A DNA stretch of 64,000 nt from Thiotrichales bacterium (GTDB taxonomy: Bacteria > Pseudomonadota > Gammaproteobacteria > HK1). Positions 9,337 through 21,897 of this stretch are shown in pieces (positions within the stretch are counted from its first letter, which is position 1; each line of letters starts with the position of its first letter). Below the pieces are notes generated by a model, which saw only the letters and a program-made list of their open reading frames with translations, did no database searches and was not told where the DNA came from. Made by a program: the position numbers and the translations under genes. The stretch covers positions 1-64,000 of the forward strand of contig JAPOSC010000040.1 in assembly GCA_026709935.1 (NCBI GenBank). Direction: 5' to 3'.

Positions 9337-9549
9337 GTAGTGAGAAAGATCTGTACAACCCTGTGGACAAATGTGTATTCACGCAAACGCGCGAATGAAA
9401 TCACAGATAATCCACAACCGTTCCACCGTGAAGGCCAATGCTTCACATATGATTTTTATCTCACGTAAATCACTGAAAATAAATGATAATAAGCAATAAC
9501 CCACACCCACCGCATGGACTAGAAGTTATAGATCTAAAAGGTTTGATCC
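9337..9549. other. Putative chromosomal origin (oriC) in dnaA-dnaN gap
   Basis: This 213-base gap is far more AT-rich than its surroundings, especially 9446-9500, which could serve as the unwinding element. DnaA-box-like 9-mers with one mismatch to TTATCCACA are TGTGGACAA at 9362-9370 (reverse orientation) and TAATCCACA at 9408-9416; a poorer one with two mismatches is at 9497-9505. Position beside dnaA and a divergent rpmH block is typical of origins. A GC-skew switch here was not computed. Confidence 0.6.
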
Positions 9550-10665
9550 ATGAAATTCACTATTGATAGAGAGACACTGCTTGCGCCGCTGCTCACGGTT
9601 CGCGGGGTCATCGAGCAACGGCACCCCCTTCCGATCCTCTCGAACATACTTGTCACCGCGCGCGATGGTGCGCTGACGTTCACCGCGACGGATTCGGAGG
9701 TGGAGCTGCAAGCGCGGGTGTTGGTCAGTGATTCGGTCGATGGCGAAGTTACGATTCCGGCCCGAAAAACTATCGATATCTGTCAGGCGCTCCCGGCCCA
9801 GGCGCGGGTCGATTTCGAGGTTGATGACGCCACCAAGGCCCATATTCGTTCGGGGCGGAGCCGATTCACCCTGGCTACCTTGCCGGCGAGCGATTATCCG
9901 AGCACGGAGGAGATTGCGGATGAATCGGTGATCACCATCGCGCAGAGCGAGCTGAAGCGTTTGATCGATCTCACTCAGTTCGCGATGGCGCGTCAGGATG
10001 TTCGCTACTACCTCAACGGGTTGCTGCTGGAAATCGCCCCTCGGGGTCTGAGGGCGGTGGCTACGGATGGTCACCGGCTCGCGGTGGCCCACCTCGAGTC
10101 CGAAACAGGGGTGGAGGAAGAGGCGTCGAAAGCGATCATCGTTCCGCGGAAGGGGGTGCTGGAGCTCGTACGCCTGCTGACATCCGAAGACGCCGAGCTA
10201 AATATCCGCGCCGGAAGCAATGCGTTGCAGTTGACAGTCGGCAACGTCCGGTTCACCAGCAAGTTGATTGACGGCAAGTTTCCGGACTACACGCGCGTGA
10301 TTCCGGATGGGGATGCATGTGACAAGCGGCTGGCCATCGAGCGGGAATCGCTTCGTCAGTGTCTGATTCGCGCATCCGTGTTGTCGAGCGACAAGCATCG
10401 CACGGTTCGATTGACACTGAATGCCGGGACATTGACCGTCGCTGCAAACAATCCCGAGCAGGAGACGGCGGTGGACGAGATCGAGATCGATTACGGAGGA
10501 GGCAACCTCGAGATCGGTTTCAACGTGTCATACCTGATCGATGCACTGGGGATACTGCCGTCCGAGACTGCTGACATCTTTCTGACCGACTCGTCCAGCA
10601 GTTGCCTGATCCAGCCCCATGACCAATCGACCTGTCAGTTCGTAGTGATGCCCATGCGGCTCTAG
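9550..10665 (+). CDS. dnaN: DNA polymerase III beta sliding clamp
   Basis: DnaN dimerises into a ring that tethers DNA polymerases to DNA. The 371-residue protein starts MKFTIDRETLLAPLLTVRGVIEQRHPLPILSN, the standard clamp N-terminus, and ends with the conserved QFVVMPMRL. Three clamp domains of about 120 residues fit the length. ATG 9550 has AAAGG about 9 bases upstream. It lies downstream of the putative origin and 60 bases before recF, a conserved dnaA-dnaN-recF-gyrB order. Confidence 0.97.
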   Translation: MKFTIDRETLLAPLLTVRGVIEQRHPLPILSNILVTARDGALTFTATDSEVELQARVLVSDSVDGEVTIPARKTIDICQALPAQARVDFEVDDATKAHIRSGRSRFTLATLPASDYPSTEEIADESVITIAQSELKRLIDLTQFAMARQDVRYYLNGLLLEIAPRGLRAVATDGHRLAVAHLESETGVEEEASKAIIVPRKGVLELVRLLTSEDAELNIRAGSNALQLTVGNVRFTSKLIDGKFPDYTRVIPDGDACDKRLAIERESLRQCLIRASVLSSDKHRTVRLTLNAGTLTVAANNPEQETAVDEIEIDYGGGNLEIGFNVSYLIDALGILPSETADIFLTDSSSSCLIQPHDQSTCQFVVMPMRL

Positions 10666-10725
10666 TCCGCAACGGGTCGTGACGCGAGGGTGCGGATCGG
10701 GTATCGGCCGACGGAATGCTCGGTC

Positions 10726-14272
<3,547 letters not shown>

Positions 14273-14286
14273 GGTCCTGATGCCGC

Positions 14287-14301
14287 TCCGCCGTCGGCGG
14301 A
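14287..14301. terminator. Short hairpin between convergent gyrB and comF
   Basis: TCCGCC (14287-14292) and GGCGGA (14296-14301) form a perfect 6-bp stem with a 3-base loop in the 68-base gap between the convergent gyrB and comF stops. There is no T-run, so intrinsic termination is uncertain. Confidence 0.3.
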
Positions 14302-14340
14302 ACATCTGCGCACGATCGTGCCCATTCGGGTCAGTGCGTC

Positions 14341-15006
14341 TCAGGGAGTCCGCGCCACCGCCCAGACCTCGACCTCGCTGGCGCCAGCGCGCTTCAGACA
14401 TCGGGTGAGTGCGTTCACCGTCGACGCGGTGGTGACCACGTCGTCGATGATTGCGACACGACCAGAGACGCGGGTGTGTGCCTGGAAGGCGTTGGCAACA
14501 TTCACGCGCCGCGCCGCGGTGTCGGGCAGCGACGATTGGGGCGTATCGGCGCCCCGCCGCCGATGGACCACACGCGTGATTCCGATACCGGTACCCCTCC
14601 CCACTACCCGCGCGAGTTCGAGCGCCTGGTTGAATCCGCGCTGACGCAGACGTGAAGCGGTGATCGGTACCGGGGCGAGCCAATCGACTCCGGCACCGGG
14701 GGCGACGCGGCGGAGGAGCAATCCGGCGAGTGTAGGTACGACTCGCAAGTCGCTGTGAAACTTCATTCGTCCGACGAGATAGTCGACCGGCGAGCTGTAT
14801 GCCAGCGCACAGATTGTGCGATCGACCGGTGGCCGCCGTGTCGTGCAGACAGGGCAAAGTCCGGTGCCCGGCACGGCGATCGCTGCGCAGAGCCGGCAGG
14901 GGTCGGGCGGTGTCGGCAGTTCGCGCGCACAGGCGTCGCAGAGATTCACGATGGTTCCGCCCGGCGCGTCGCAGAGAAGACAGATGTCGCTGCGTGTGAG
15001 TTGCAC
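14341..15006 (-). CDS. comF: ComF family phosphoribosyltransferase-like protein
   Basis: ComF proteins are linked to DNA uptake and use of external DNA and combine an N-terminal cysteine-rich zinc-binding part with a PRTase fold. Here cysteine pairs CLLC, CDAC, CRLC and CPVC lie within the first 55 residues, the RQRGFNQALELAR motif is near residue 120, and the PRPP-binding loop VAIIDDVVTTASTVNAL is near residue 185. The start is a GTG (15006). It is convergent with gyrB and divergent from bioC, an arrangement also common in related genomes. The exact reaction of ComF is not established. Confidence 0.88.
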   Translation of the reverse strand: MQLTRSDICLLCDAPGGTIVNLCDACARELPTPPDPCRLCAAIAVPGTGLCPVCTTRRPPVDRTICALAYSSPVDYLVGRMKFHSDLRVVPTLAGLLLRRVAPGAGVDWLAPVPITASRLRQRGFNQALELARVVGRGTGIGITRVVHRRRGADTPQSSLPDTAARRVNVANAFQAHTRVSGRVAIIDDVVTTASTVNALTRCLKRAGASEVEVWAVARTP

Positions 15007-15248
15007 CGGGCACCGCCTGTGCGAGTGGATCGGGTGCCCATGATAAGGTCGGCACCGGCAGTGCGTGGTTCACATTCGTCTCGACACGCGTCAGCATTCG
15101 TCTCGCGCCGCATTGGACCTGCGTCTCCATACTCGTACATCTGTGCAGTGGTTTTCGGCCGATCGAGATGGCGTCGGCGAGGTCGTGATGGAGCGCAAAT
15201 GGCTGATTTTCAATCGGTCATTTCCTGTGTACAGAGGTATTAGCCGCC

Positions 15249-16184
15249 ATGGCAGAGCGCCAATCCGTGCGGCGTCCGATACCGCCGACGTTCGACCGGG
15301 TTGCGGTGCGTCGTCTGTTCGCGCGTGCCGGCGACGGTGACCCCGCAATCGAGAGCGTCATGCGGGACGCACATGATTCGCTACTGGACCGCCTCGAAGG
15401 CATTCGTCTCGCGCCTCGACGCATTCTCGATCTCGGGGCTGGCACCGGCGCGTTGGCCCGGCGCGTCGCGCGTCGTTTTCGCGACGCCGAGGTGCTGTCC
15501 GTCGATTCCGTCCCCGTCCTGCTCCACCGTGCCAGAACGCGCGCTCCCCGCTGGTTCTCGAGACATCGCCATGTCGTCGGCGATGCCGAGCGGCTGCCGC
15601 TCGCGCCGCACAGCATGGACCTCATCGTGTCAAGCATGGCGATGCCCTGGTTCGACCCTGTTGATGATGCGCTGGCCGAATGCCTGCGTACCTTGCGTCC
15701 AGGTGGGCTGCTGCTTCTGAGCACGCTCGGTTCGGGCACCCTGAAGGAGCTGGCCGAAGCGTGGTCGAGTGGCGATGGACCACCTCGCATGCACCCCTTC
15801 GCCGACATGCACGTCCTGGGAGACGCTCTGGTGCACGCCGGGTTCGCCGATGTCGTGATGGACATGCAGCGCATCCGTCTCAAGGTGTCCGGTTTCTGGC
15901 CTCTGTGTCGAATCCTGAGCCGGAGCGGAGGCTCCGGGGCCCTGAGGGCGCGTCGCCGCGGGTTGACAGCGGTCGAGACCTTCCGGGCGGCGGAGGTGCG
16001 ATACCGCACACGGCGGAGCGCCGACGGCGCGCTGCCCGTAAGCGTGGAATTCGTGTTCGGTCATGCATGGGCGCCCGAGCGGGATCGGCCGGGCGTATCC
16101 GCCGTACTTCCTCGAATGGACTGGTCCGTCGAATCGGTGTCGGGCGTGCGATCGGCGAAGCCGAAATCGACTCCGAATCAGTGA
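15249..16184 (+). CDS. bioC: Malonyl-ACP O-methyltransferase BioC-like protein
   Basis: This class I SAM-dependent methyltransferase shows motif I as ILDLGAGTGALARRVARRF near residue 60, and the BioC-type motifs LRTLRPGGLLLLSTLGSGTLKEL and HPFADMHVLGDALVHAGFADVVMDM. BioC methylates malonyl-ACP to start pimelate synthesis for biotin. At 311 residues it is slightly long, with a basic C-terminal extension. ATG 15249 is the start. It is divergent from comF, with 242 bases between them holding both promoters. No other bio genes are in the window, so a general methyltransferase role cannot be excluded. Confidence 0.75.
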   Translation: MAERQSVRRPIPPTFDRVAVRRLFARAGDGDPAIESVMRDAHDSLLDRLEGIRLAPRRILDLGAGTGALARRVARRFRDAEVLSVDSVPVLLHRARTRAPRWFSRHRHVVGDAERLPLAPHSMDLIVSSMAMPWFDPVDDALAECLRTLRPGGLLLLSTLGSGTLKELAEAWSSGDGPPRMHPFADMHVLGDALVHAGFADVVMDMQRIRLKVSGFWPLCRILSRSGGSGALRARRRGLTAVETFRAAEVRYRTRRSADGALPVSVEFVFGHAWAPERDRPGVSAVLPRMDWSVESVSGVRSAKPKSTPNQ

Positions 16185-16267
16185 GTTCGTCAGCTTATTG
16201 CGGGGGCGAAGGGGCCTGCTGTAGCATTGCCGCCCGCTCTTTGGAGGGCGGTGGTGACCCGGGACGC

Positions 16268-16801
16268 ATGCTTGCCACCAGGATCGAAGACGGCTCCACA
16301 CGGCGCATCATCATTCGACCGAACCGGTCGATGACGTGGGAGCAGACGAAAATCGTCTATCTCTGTATCGCGTCCTGCAGTCTGGCGATAGCCGGAGCGT
16401 TCGCGGTCATGGGATTCTGGCCCGTGCTGCCGTTCGCCGGGGCGGAAATCGTGCTTCTGGGAATCGCGTTCTACGCCAATGCGCTGGCCGGAACATCGGT
16501 GCAGGTGGTGACGGTGGGTGAAGACATCGTCACCGTCGAGAAAGAGCGGCCAGGGCCCCGGTGCGAGTGGAGATTTCACCGGGCGTGGGCCCGGGTCGAC
16601 ATCGCTTGGTCCTCCGGTGCTCGTGCGAGTCGTCTGGCGGTCCGATCACACGGGAACGAGGTGGTTCTCGGCGAGTTTCTGACCGAAGCCGAGCGTGCGT
16701 CGCTGGCCGCTACCCTAGTCGATGTGCTGCGGTGCGGAAACCCGAGCGGCGCCGTGGATGTATCCAGGCGTGTCGATCTTCACAACGGCATGAAATCGTG
16801 A
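16268..16801 (+). CDS. DUF2244 domain membrane protein
   Basis: The 177-residue product has two adjacent membrane helices (VYLCIASCSLAIAGAFAVMGFW and LPFAGAEIVLLGIAFYANAL, residues about 30-75) followed by a soluble beta-rich domain with the pattern VEKERPGPRCEWRFHRAW and VVLGEFLTEAER, which matches DUF2244. The function is unknown; such genes are often next to cytochrome oxidase genes, and here it precedes coxB by 166 bases. ATG 16268 is chosen because the much longer upstream open frame only shadows bioC. Confidence 0.8.
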   Translation: MLATRIEDGSTRRIIIRPNRSMTWEQTKIVYLCIASCSLAIAGAFAVMGFWPVLPFAGAEIVLLGIAFYANALAGTSVQVVTVGEDIVTVEKERPGPRCEWRFHRAWARVDIAWSSGARASRLAVRSHGNEVVLGEFLTEAERASLAATLVDVLRCGNPSGAVDVSRRVDLHNGMKS

Positions 16802-16967
16802 GGCGATTTCAGTGGTTGAGCCGGGCTGGGACAGAGGTTTACCAGAGGTTCGAGGTTGCGCCCGATGCGGGGCGCGTAGGTTTCGGGAAGCTACCTATGC
16901 ACACCACATGCCTCGTCGGTCCGATGATGGCCTCGCTCAGGAATTCGTGAAGCGGAGAGACGGGAAG

Positions 16968-18122
16968 ATGCACAGAAGAACACCGGGCCAAGCGATGAGT
17001 TCGGGAATCGCGGCCCTGACGGCGCTTGTGCTGGCAAGCCCGAGCGCGTTCGCAGCATGGGATCTGAACCTGCCGGTCGGGGTGACGCCGATCAGCCGGA
17101 TCGTGTACGACCTGCACATGCTGATTCTTTGGATCTGCGTCGCGATCGGCATTGTGGTCTTCGGCGTCATGTTCATCTCGATCATGCGTCACCGCAAGGC
17201 GGTGGGAGCGCAGGCGGCGCGTTTCCACCACAGCACGTTTGCGGAGATCGCATGGACGGTGATTCCGATCGTCATCCTCGTGACCATGGCAGTCCCCGCG
17301 ACGACGACCCTGATCAAAATGGAGGACACCACCGACGCCGATCTCACCGTCAAGGTCACCGCCTACCAGTGGATGTGGAAGTACGAGTACATCGAAGACG
17401 GCGTCACGGTCTACAGCACGCTCGCCCCATCGAGCCGTCAGGCCATCTACGAGGATCCGACCAAGGTCGAGAACTATCTCCTCGAAGTCGACAATCCCAT
17501 CGTGTTCCCCGTCGACCGGAAGGTGCGTCTGCTGCTGACGGCCGACGATGTCATCCACGCATGGTGGGTCCCGGAGCTTGGGCAGAAGAAGGACGCGATC
17601 CCCGGCTTCATCAACGAAATGTGGACCCTGATCAAGGAGCCGGGGGTTTATCGCGGCCAGTGTGCCGAGCTCTGCGGCAAGGACCACGGATTCATGCCCA
17701 TCGTGGTCCGCGCGGCCTCCGAGGACGAGTACCGGGCCTGGGTCGCCGAGCGGAAGATGGCGCAGGCCGAGCAGGCGGCGCTCGCGATGCACTCCTGGGA
17801 GAAGACGGAGCTGATGGCGCTGGGAGAGAAGGTTTACGTCACCGCGTGCGCGACGTGTCATCAGCTCGACGGTGACGGAATCGCGGGCGCCTTTCCCTCC
17901 ATACGTGGAAGCGAGGTGGCGACCGGCGGCCTTCAGGATCACCTGAAGCTCGTGATGGACGGACGCGCGGGGACGGCGATGAGGGCCTTCGGCGCGCAAT
18001 TGAGCGATGTGGAGCTCGCTGCCGTCGTGACGTACCAACGCAATGCGTTCGGAAACGCCACCGGTGACGTGGTTCAGCCGGCGGTGATCTCGGCTGCGCG
18101 CAACTTGAACACGGGAGGTTGA
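16968..18122 (+). CDS. coxB: Cytochrome c oxidase subunit II with fused cytochrome c domain
   Basis: This subunit takes electrons through its CuA centre to subunit I. The order is a signal peptide (ALTALVLASPSAFA), two membrane helices (residues about 40-115), a CuA domain with HAWWVPELG and CAELCGKDHGFM (both Cys and the Met ligand), and a C-terminal class I cytochrome c domain with CATCH and a distal Met region. The fused cytochrome c makes the enzyme caa3-like. ATG 16968 follows a GGAGAG ribosome site; the frame also opens at 16812, but that part is not family-like. It is the first core gene of the oxidase operon. Confidence 0.95.
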   Translation: MHRRTPGQAMSSGIAALTALVLASPSAFAAWDLNLPVGVTPISRIVYDLHMLILWICVAIGIVVFGVMFISIMRHRKAVGAQAARFHHSTFAEIAWTVIPIVILVTMAVPATTTLIKMEDTTDADLTVKVTAYQWMWKYEYIEDGVTVYSTLAPSSRQAIYEDPTKVENYLLEVDNPIVFPVDRKVRLLLTADDVIHAWWVPELGQKKDAIPGFINEMWTLIKEPGVYRGQCAELCGKDHGFMPIVVRAASEDEYRAWVAERKMAQAEQAALAMHSWEKTELMALGEKVYVTACATCHQLDGDGIAGAFPSIRGSEVATGGLQDHLKLVMDGRAGTAMRAFGAQLSDVELAAVVTYQRNAFGNATGDVVQPAVISAARNLNTGG

Positions 18123-18127
18123 GGGTC

Positions 18128-19723
18128 ATGAGCACCTCGTATGGAGCCCACGCTGACGATCATCACGGGCCGGAACCCGGTCTGCTGCGTTGGCTGTTCA
18201 CCACCAACCACAAGGACATCGGGACGCTGTACCTGTGGTTCGCGCTGATCATGTTTTTCGTCGGCGGATTCCTGGCCATGGGGATCCGGGCCGAGCTGTT
18301 CATGCCCGGCCTGCAGGTAATGGATCCACACCTGTTCAACCAGTTCACGACCATGCACGCGCTGATCATGATCTTCGGTGCGGTCATGCCCGCGTTCGTC
18401 GGCTTCGCGAACTGGCTGGTCCCGATGATGGTGGGGGCACCCGACATGGCGCTGCCCCGTCTGAACAACTGGAGCTTCTGGATACTCCCGTTTGCGTTCA
18501 CCCTCCTCATCGGCACCTTCTTCCTGCCGGGCGGGGCGCCGGCGGCGGGTTGGACGATCTATCCCCCGCTGGTGCTTCAGGGCGGGGCGAACGTCGCGTT
18601 CATGGTCTTCGCGATTCACATGATGGGGATCTCCTCCATCATGGGCGCAATCAACATCATCGTCACCATTCTCAACATGCGTGCCCCGGAGATGACGCTG
18701 TTGCGCATGCCGTTGTTCGTGTGGACTTGGCTCATCACCGCGTTTCTGCTCATCGCCGCGATGCCGGTGTTGGCCGGTGCGGTGACAATGTTGTTGACCG
18801 ACAAGTTCTTCGGCACCTCGTTCTTCAACGCGGCCGGCGGTGGCGACCCCGTCATGTTCCAGCATGTGTTCTGGTTCTTCGGACATCCCGAGGTCTACAT
18901 CCTCATCCTCCCCGCGTTCGGCATCGTCTCGCAGATCATTCCCACTTTTGCCCGCAAGCCCCTGTTCGGCTACGAGTCGATGGTGTACGCCACGGCCTCG
19001 ATCGCGTTCATCTCGTTCATCGTGTGGGCGCACCATATGTTCACGGTAGGCATGCCGCTCTCGGGCGAGCTGTTCTTCATGTACACCACGATGCTGATCG
19101 CGGTGCCGACCGGAGTGAAGGTCTTCAACTGGATCGCGACCATGTGGCGAGGCGCCATGACGTTCGAGACCCCGATGCTGTGGGCGATCGCATTCGTGGT
19201 GCTGTTCACCATCGGGGGGTTCTCCGGCCTCATGCTTGCGATTACGCCGGTCGACTTCCAGTACCACGACACCTATTTCGTCGTCGCCCACTTCCACTAC
19301 GTGCTGGTCACGGGCGCGATCTTCGCCATCATCGCCGGGGTGTACTACTGGTTGCCGAAGTGGACCGGCCACATGTACAACGAGCGTCTCGGCAAGTGGC
19401 ACTTCTGGCTCTCGACAGTCTCCGTCAACGTGTTGTTCTTCCCCCAGCACTTCCTGGGCTTGGCGGGCATGCCGAGACGGATCCCGGACTACGCGGTGCA
19501 GTTCACCGATTGGAATATGGTGTCGAGCATCGGCGGGTTCGCGTTCGGGCTCTCACAGCTCCTGTTCGTCTACATCCTGGTGCAGACCATTCGCGGCGGC
19601 GAGAGAGCCGCGGATCGGGTATGGGAGGGCGCGCATGGACTCGAATGGACGGTGGCGTCGCCGCCTCCGTACCACACGTTCGAGAAGCCGCCGCGTGTCA
19701 CCGAGGCGGAAGCTCACGGCTGA
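18128..19723 (+). CDS. coxA: Cytochrome c oxidase subunit I
   Basis: Subunit I holds heme a and the heme a3-CuB site of the proton-pumping oxidase in the inner membrane. Twelve membrane helices fit the 531-residue length. Conserved segments seen include the FTTNHKDIGTLYL start, FTTMHALIMIF with a heme histidine, WFFGHPEVYILILPAFG with CuB and crosslink His-Tyr residues, WAHHMFTVGM and DTYFVVAHFHYVL. ATG 18128 is preceded by GGAGG at good spacing, only 5 bases after coxB. A-family features are suggested by the YILILPAFG helix. Confidence 0.97.
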   Translation: MSTSYGAHADDHHGPEPGLLRWLFTTNHKDIGTLYLWFALIMFFVGGFLAMGIRAELFMPGLQVMDPHLFNQFTTMHALIMIFGAVMPAFVGFANWLVPMMVGAPDMALPRLNNWSFWILPFAFTLLIGTFFLPGGAPAAGWTIYPPLVLQGGANVAFMVFAIHMMGISSIMGAINIIVTILNMRAPEMTLLRMPLFVWTWLITAFLLIAAMPVLAGAVTMLLTDKFFGTSFFNAAGGGDPVMFQHVFWFFGHPEVYILILPAFGIVSQIIPTFARKPLFGYESMVYATASIAFISFIVWAHHMFTVGMPLSGELFFMYTTMLIAVPTGVKVFNWIATMWRGAMTFETPMLWAIAFVVLFTIGGFSGLMLAITPVDFQYHDTYFVVAHFHYVLVTGAIFAIIAGVYYWLPKWTGHMYNERLGKWHFWLSTVSVNVLFFPQHFLGLAGMPRRIPDYAVQFTDWNMVSSIGGFAFGLSQLLFVYILVQTIRGGERAADRVWEGAHGLEWTVASPPPYHTFEKPPRVTEAEAHG

Positions 19724-19727
19724 GATC

Positions 19728-19859
19728 ATGCACGGACCCATGGTCGTGACCGTCGAAGGGGACCGGGGCGGGCGCAGGCAGAATGTTCGGCTCGCCGTCA
19801 TGCTTGCCATGGTGGCGGTCGCGTTCTACGTCGGCATTTTCCTGTTGCAACACTCATGA
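19728..19859 (+). CDS. Cytochrome oxidase small assembly protein, 43 residues
   Basis: A short protein (MHGPMVVTVEGDRGGRRQN...) with one membrane helix, RLAVMLAMVAVAFYVGIFLL, and few residues after it. Small proteins of this form are found between coxA and ctaG in many proteobacteria. It starts 4 bases after coxA and its stop overlaps the ctaG start (ATGA, 19856-19859), so translational coupling is likely. It is too short to be found by most gene-length cutoffs. The role is inferred from position only. Confidence 0.8.
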   Translation: MHGPMVVTVEGDRGGRRQNVRLAVMLAMVAVAFYVGIFLLQHS

Positions 19860-20392
19860 TTGTCGATCGGATGCGGACGAACAGGAGGACGGCGCAGCGT
19901 CTGGCGATCGTCGTGGTCCTGATGTTCGGTTTCGGTTACGCGCTGGTCCCTCTCTACGATGTGCTGTGCGAGATCACCGGCCTCGGCGGGCGCACCGGAG
20001 TGGTAGCCGCCGGATCCCTTGATGGCGCCGTCGACACGAGCCGCACCGTCAAGGTCCAGTTCCTCGGCACGGTGAACAGCCGGCTGCCGTGGGAGTTCCG
20101 TCCCAGCGTCGGCTCGATGGAAGTGCATCCGGGACAGGTCTACGAGACGATGTACTTCGCGAGGAATCTGTCGGAGACCGTCACCGTCGGTCAGGCGCGT
20201 CCGTCGGTGGCACCGAGCGTTGCGTCGCTGCACTTCAACAAGACGGAGTGCTTCTGCTTCCTTCTGCAGGAACTCTCGCCGGGGGAAGCGCGAGACATGC
20301 CGGTGCGTTTCGTGTTGAGCCGGGATCTTCCGGCGGAGATCGCGACGGTGACACTGTCATACACGTTCTTCAATTCCGGGCAGACGGGATGA
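19856..20392 (+). CDS. ctaG: Cytochrome c oxidase assembly protein CtaG/Cox11
   Basis: CtaG/Cox11 delivers copper to the CuB site of subunit I. The 178-residue product has one N-terminal membrane anchor ([28 protein letters not shown]) and a periplasmic immunoglobulin-like domain with the copper-binding NKTECFCF motif near residue 130 and the family ending [11 protein letters not shown] 19856 overlaps the stop of the small upstream gene by 4 bases. It lies in the oxidase operon as expected. Confidence 0.95.
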   Translation: MIVDRMRTNRRTAQRLAIVVVLMFGFGYALVPLYDVLCEITGLGGRTGVVAAGSLDGAVDTSRTVKVQFLGTVNSRLPWEFRPSVGSMEVHPGQVYETMYFARNLSETVTVGQARPSVAPSVASLHFNKTECFCFLLQELSPGEARDMPVRFVLSRDLPAEIATVTLSYTFFNSGQTG

Positions 20393-20462
20393 TGCGCCTG
20401 CCGGGATCGGTCATGCCGCCGGACCGGGCGGTTTGAATTCAGCGAACGGGATAATCACGGAA

Positions 20463-21332
20463 ATGGCTGCGGCAAACGGCGGGTACTACGTTCCACACGG
20501 CACCAAGTGGCCGATCATGGGCTCCATCGGCATGTTCACGCTGCTCGGCGGGTTTGCGATGCTGCTCAACGGCAATTCGTCGGCAAACTGGATCATGGTC
20601 GCCGGCACCGTGATTATCGTCGTGATGATCATCGGCTGGTTCGGCACGGTCATCGGGGAGAGTGAGTCGGGAGCCTACAACGCGCAGGTGGACATCTCCT
20701 TCCGGCAGGGGATGCTCTGGTTCATCCTGTCCGAAGTGCTGTTCTTCGCGGCGTTCTTCGGGGCTCTGTTCTACGCGCGCATTTATTCGGTGCCGTGGCT
20801 TGCCGGTGAAGGCGCCGGCGGGATGATGACCGGACCTCTGCTCTGGCCCGGCTTCGAGGGGACGTGGCCGACGAACGGCCCCGGTGACATCGGCGGCACG
20901 TTCGGGACGATCCCCGCGTTCGGAATCCCCTTCATCAATACTGTCATCCTGATCTCCAGCGGGGGGACCGTCACCCTCGCGCACTGGGCGCTGAAGAACA
21001 ACGATCGGGGGAAACTGTGCTGGTGGCTCTTCGTGACGGTCGCGCTCGGACTGTTGTTCCTCGCTCTGCAAGCGTACGAGTTCGCGTACGCGTACGGTGA
21101 CCTCAATCTGACCCTGGGTTCCGGAGTGTACGGGTCGACCTTCTTCATGCTGACCGGGTTCCACGGTCTGCACGTCACGATCGGTGTGATCATGCTACTG
21201 GTCATGCTGATCCGGTCGATGCGAGGCCACTTCACTCCGCAAAACCACTTCGCGTTCGAGGCTGCCGCCTGGTATTGGCACTTTGTCGATGTGGTATGGA
21301 TCGGGCTGTTCATCTTCGTGTATTGGTTCTGA
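20463..21332 (+). CDS. coxC: Cytochrome c oxidase subunit III
   Basis: Subunit III stabilises the oxidase core. The 289-residue product has seven membrane helices and family segments such as [59 protein letters not shown] and [24 protein letters not shown] at the C-terminus. ATG 20463 is preferred over an upstream in-frame TTG (20433). It is the last structural oxidase gene in this operon and is followed by a stable hairpin. Confidence 0.96.
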   Translation: MAAANGGYYVPHGTKWPIMGSIGMFTLLGGFAMLLNGNSSANWIMVAGTVIIVVMIIGWFGTVIGESESGAYNAQVDISFRQGMLWFILSEVLFFAAFFGALFYARIYSVPWLAGEGAGGMMTGPLLWPGFEGTWPTNGPGDIGGTFGTIPAFGIPFINTVILISSGGTVTLAHWALKNNDRGKLCWWLFVTVALGLLFLALQAYEFAYAYGDLNLTLGSGVYGSTFFMLTGFHGLHVTIGVIMLLVMLIRSMRGHFTPQNHFAFEAAAWYWHFVDVVWIGLFIFVYWF

Positions 21333-21365
21333 TCGGGTATCGGCCGTCTGGCCGTATCCCCGATC
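21331..21365. terminator. Hairpin at end of coxC
   Basis: An inverted repeat overlaps the coxC stop: GATCGGG at the 5' end pairs with CCCGATC at 21359-21365, with an inner GGCC/GGCC stem and a GTCT loop. It sits between the convergent coxC and DUF2909 genes. There is no T-run, so it may be a rho-assisted or bidirectional stop. Confidence 0.45.
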
Positions 21366-21459
21366 GGCGGCTTGCGCCTCCGGCCAAGCCGACCAGTAGA
21401 GCGGCTGATCCGACCGACCGAAGGTGCCGGGCCAGGGCAGCGGGGATGGTTCAGGGGGT

Positions 21460-21669
21460 TTAGGGGCGTATGCCGTGCGGCTCGATGAGGCCGAGTGCCC
21501 ACAGCAGCATGAGCAGGCAGAGAAGCCCGATCGAGATACCGACGCGCATCGTCAGTGCCTTCACGATGCGATCCGACTGGCTCCCGTCCTTGACGAGATA
21601 GAGCAGTGCCGAGGCAAGGCTCGCCAGGATGCCGACAAATACTGCCGCTACAAGAAGTTTCGCCAGCAC
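21460..21669 (-). CDS. DUF2909 twin-transmembrane protein
   Basis: The 69-residue protein MLAKLLVAAVFVGILASLAS... has two membrane helices with a short charged loop (VKDGSQSDRIVKALTMR) between them and ends EPHGIRP. This matches the DUF2909 family, which is regularly found between coxC and surf1 in oxidase clusters. The function is unknown, presumably oxidase assembly. It is on the minus strand, opposite to the rest of the cluster, a common orientation for this gene. Confidence 0.85.
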   Translation of the reverse strand: MLAKLLVAAVFVGILASLASALLYLVKDGSQSDRIVKALTMRVGISIGLLCLLMLLWALGLIEPHGIRP

Positions 21670-21897
21670 CGGGAGTCGACTCGAAAGGAGATCTTGTTGT
21701 TGTCCATCGACGAGATTCCCGCCTTATTCGATGAAGAGCGAACGCGCGACGGGCGTAATCATCGCAACCGGAGATAGGCTACGGCAACATCCGCGGCCAC
21801 GTCGCACGGAGTAAACCACAATCGTTCGTGACTTCGCATCGCGCTATCGTACCTTGGCCCCTGACGTGGAATCGTGTCGGGGATCCGGGCGAGCCAC

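Noticed and set aside
18190-19749. Second long plus-strand frame within coxA
   Set aside because: It is His/Arg-rich shadow coding in another frame of coxA.
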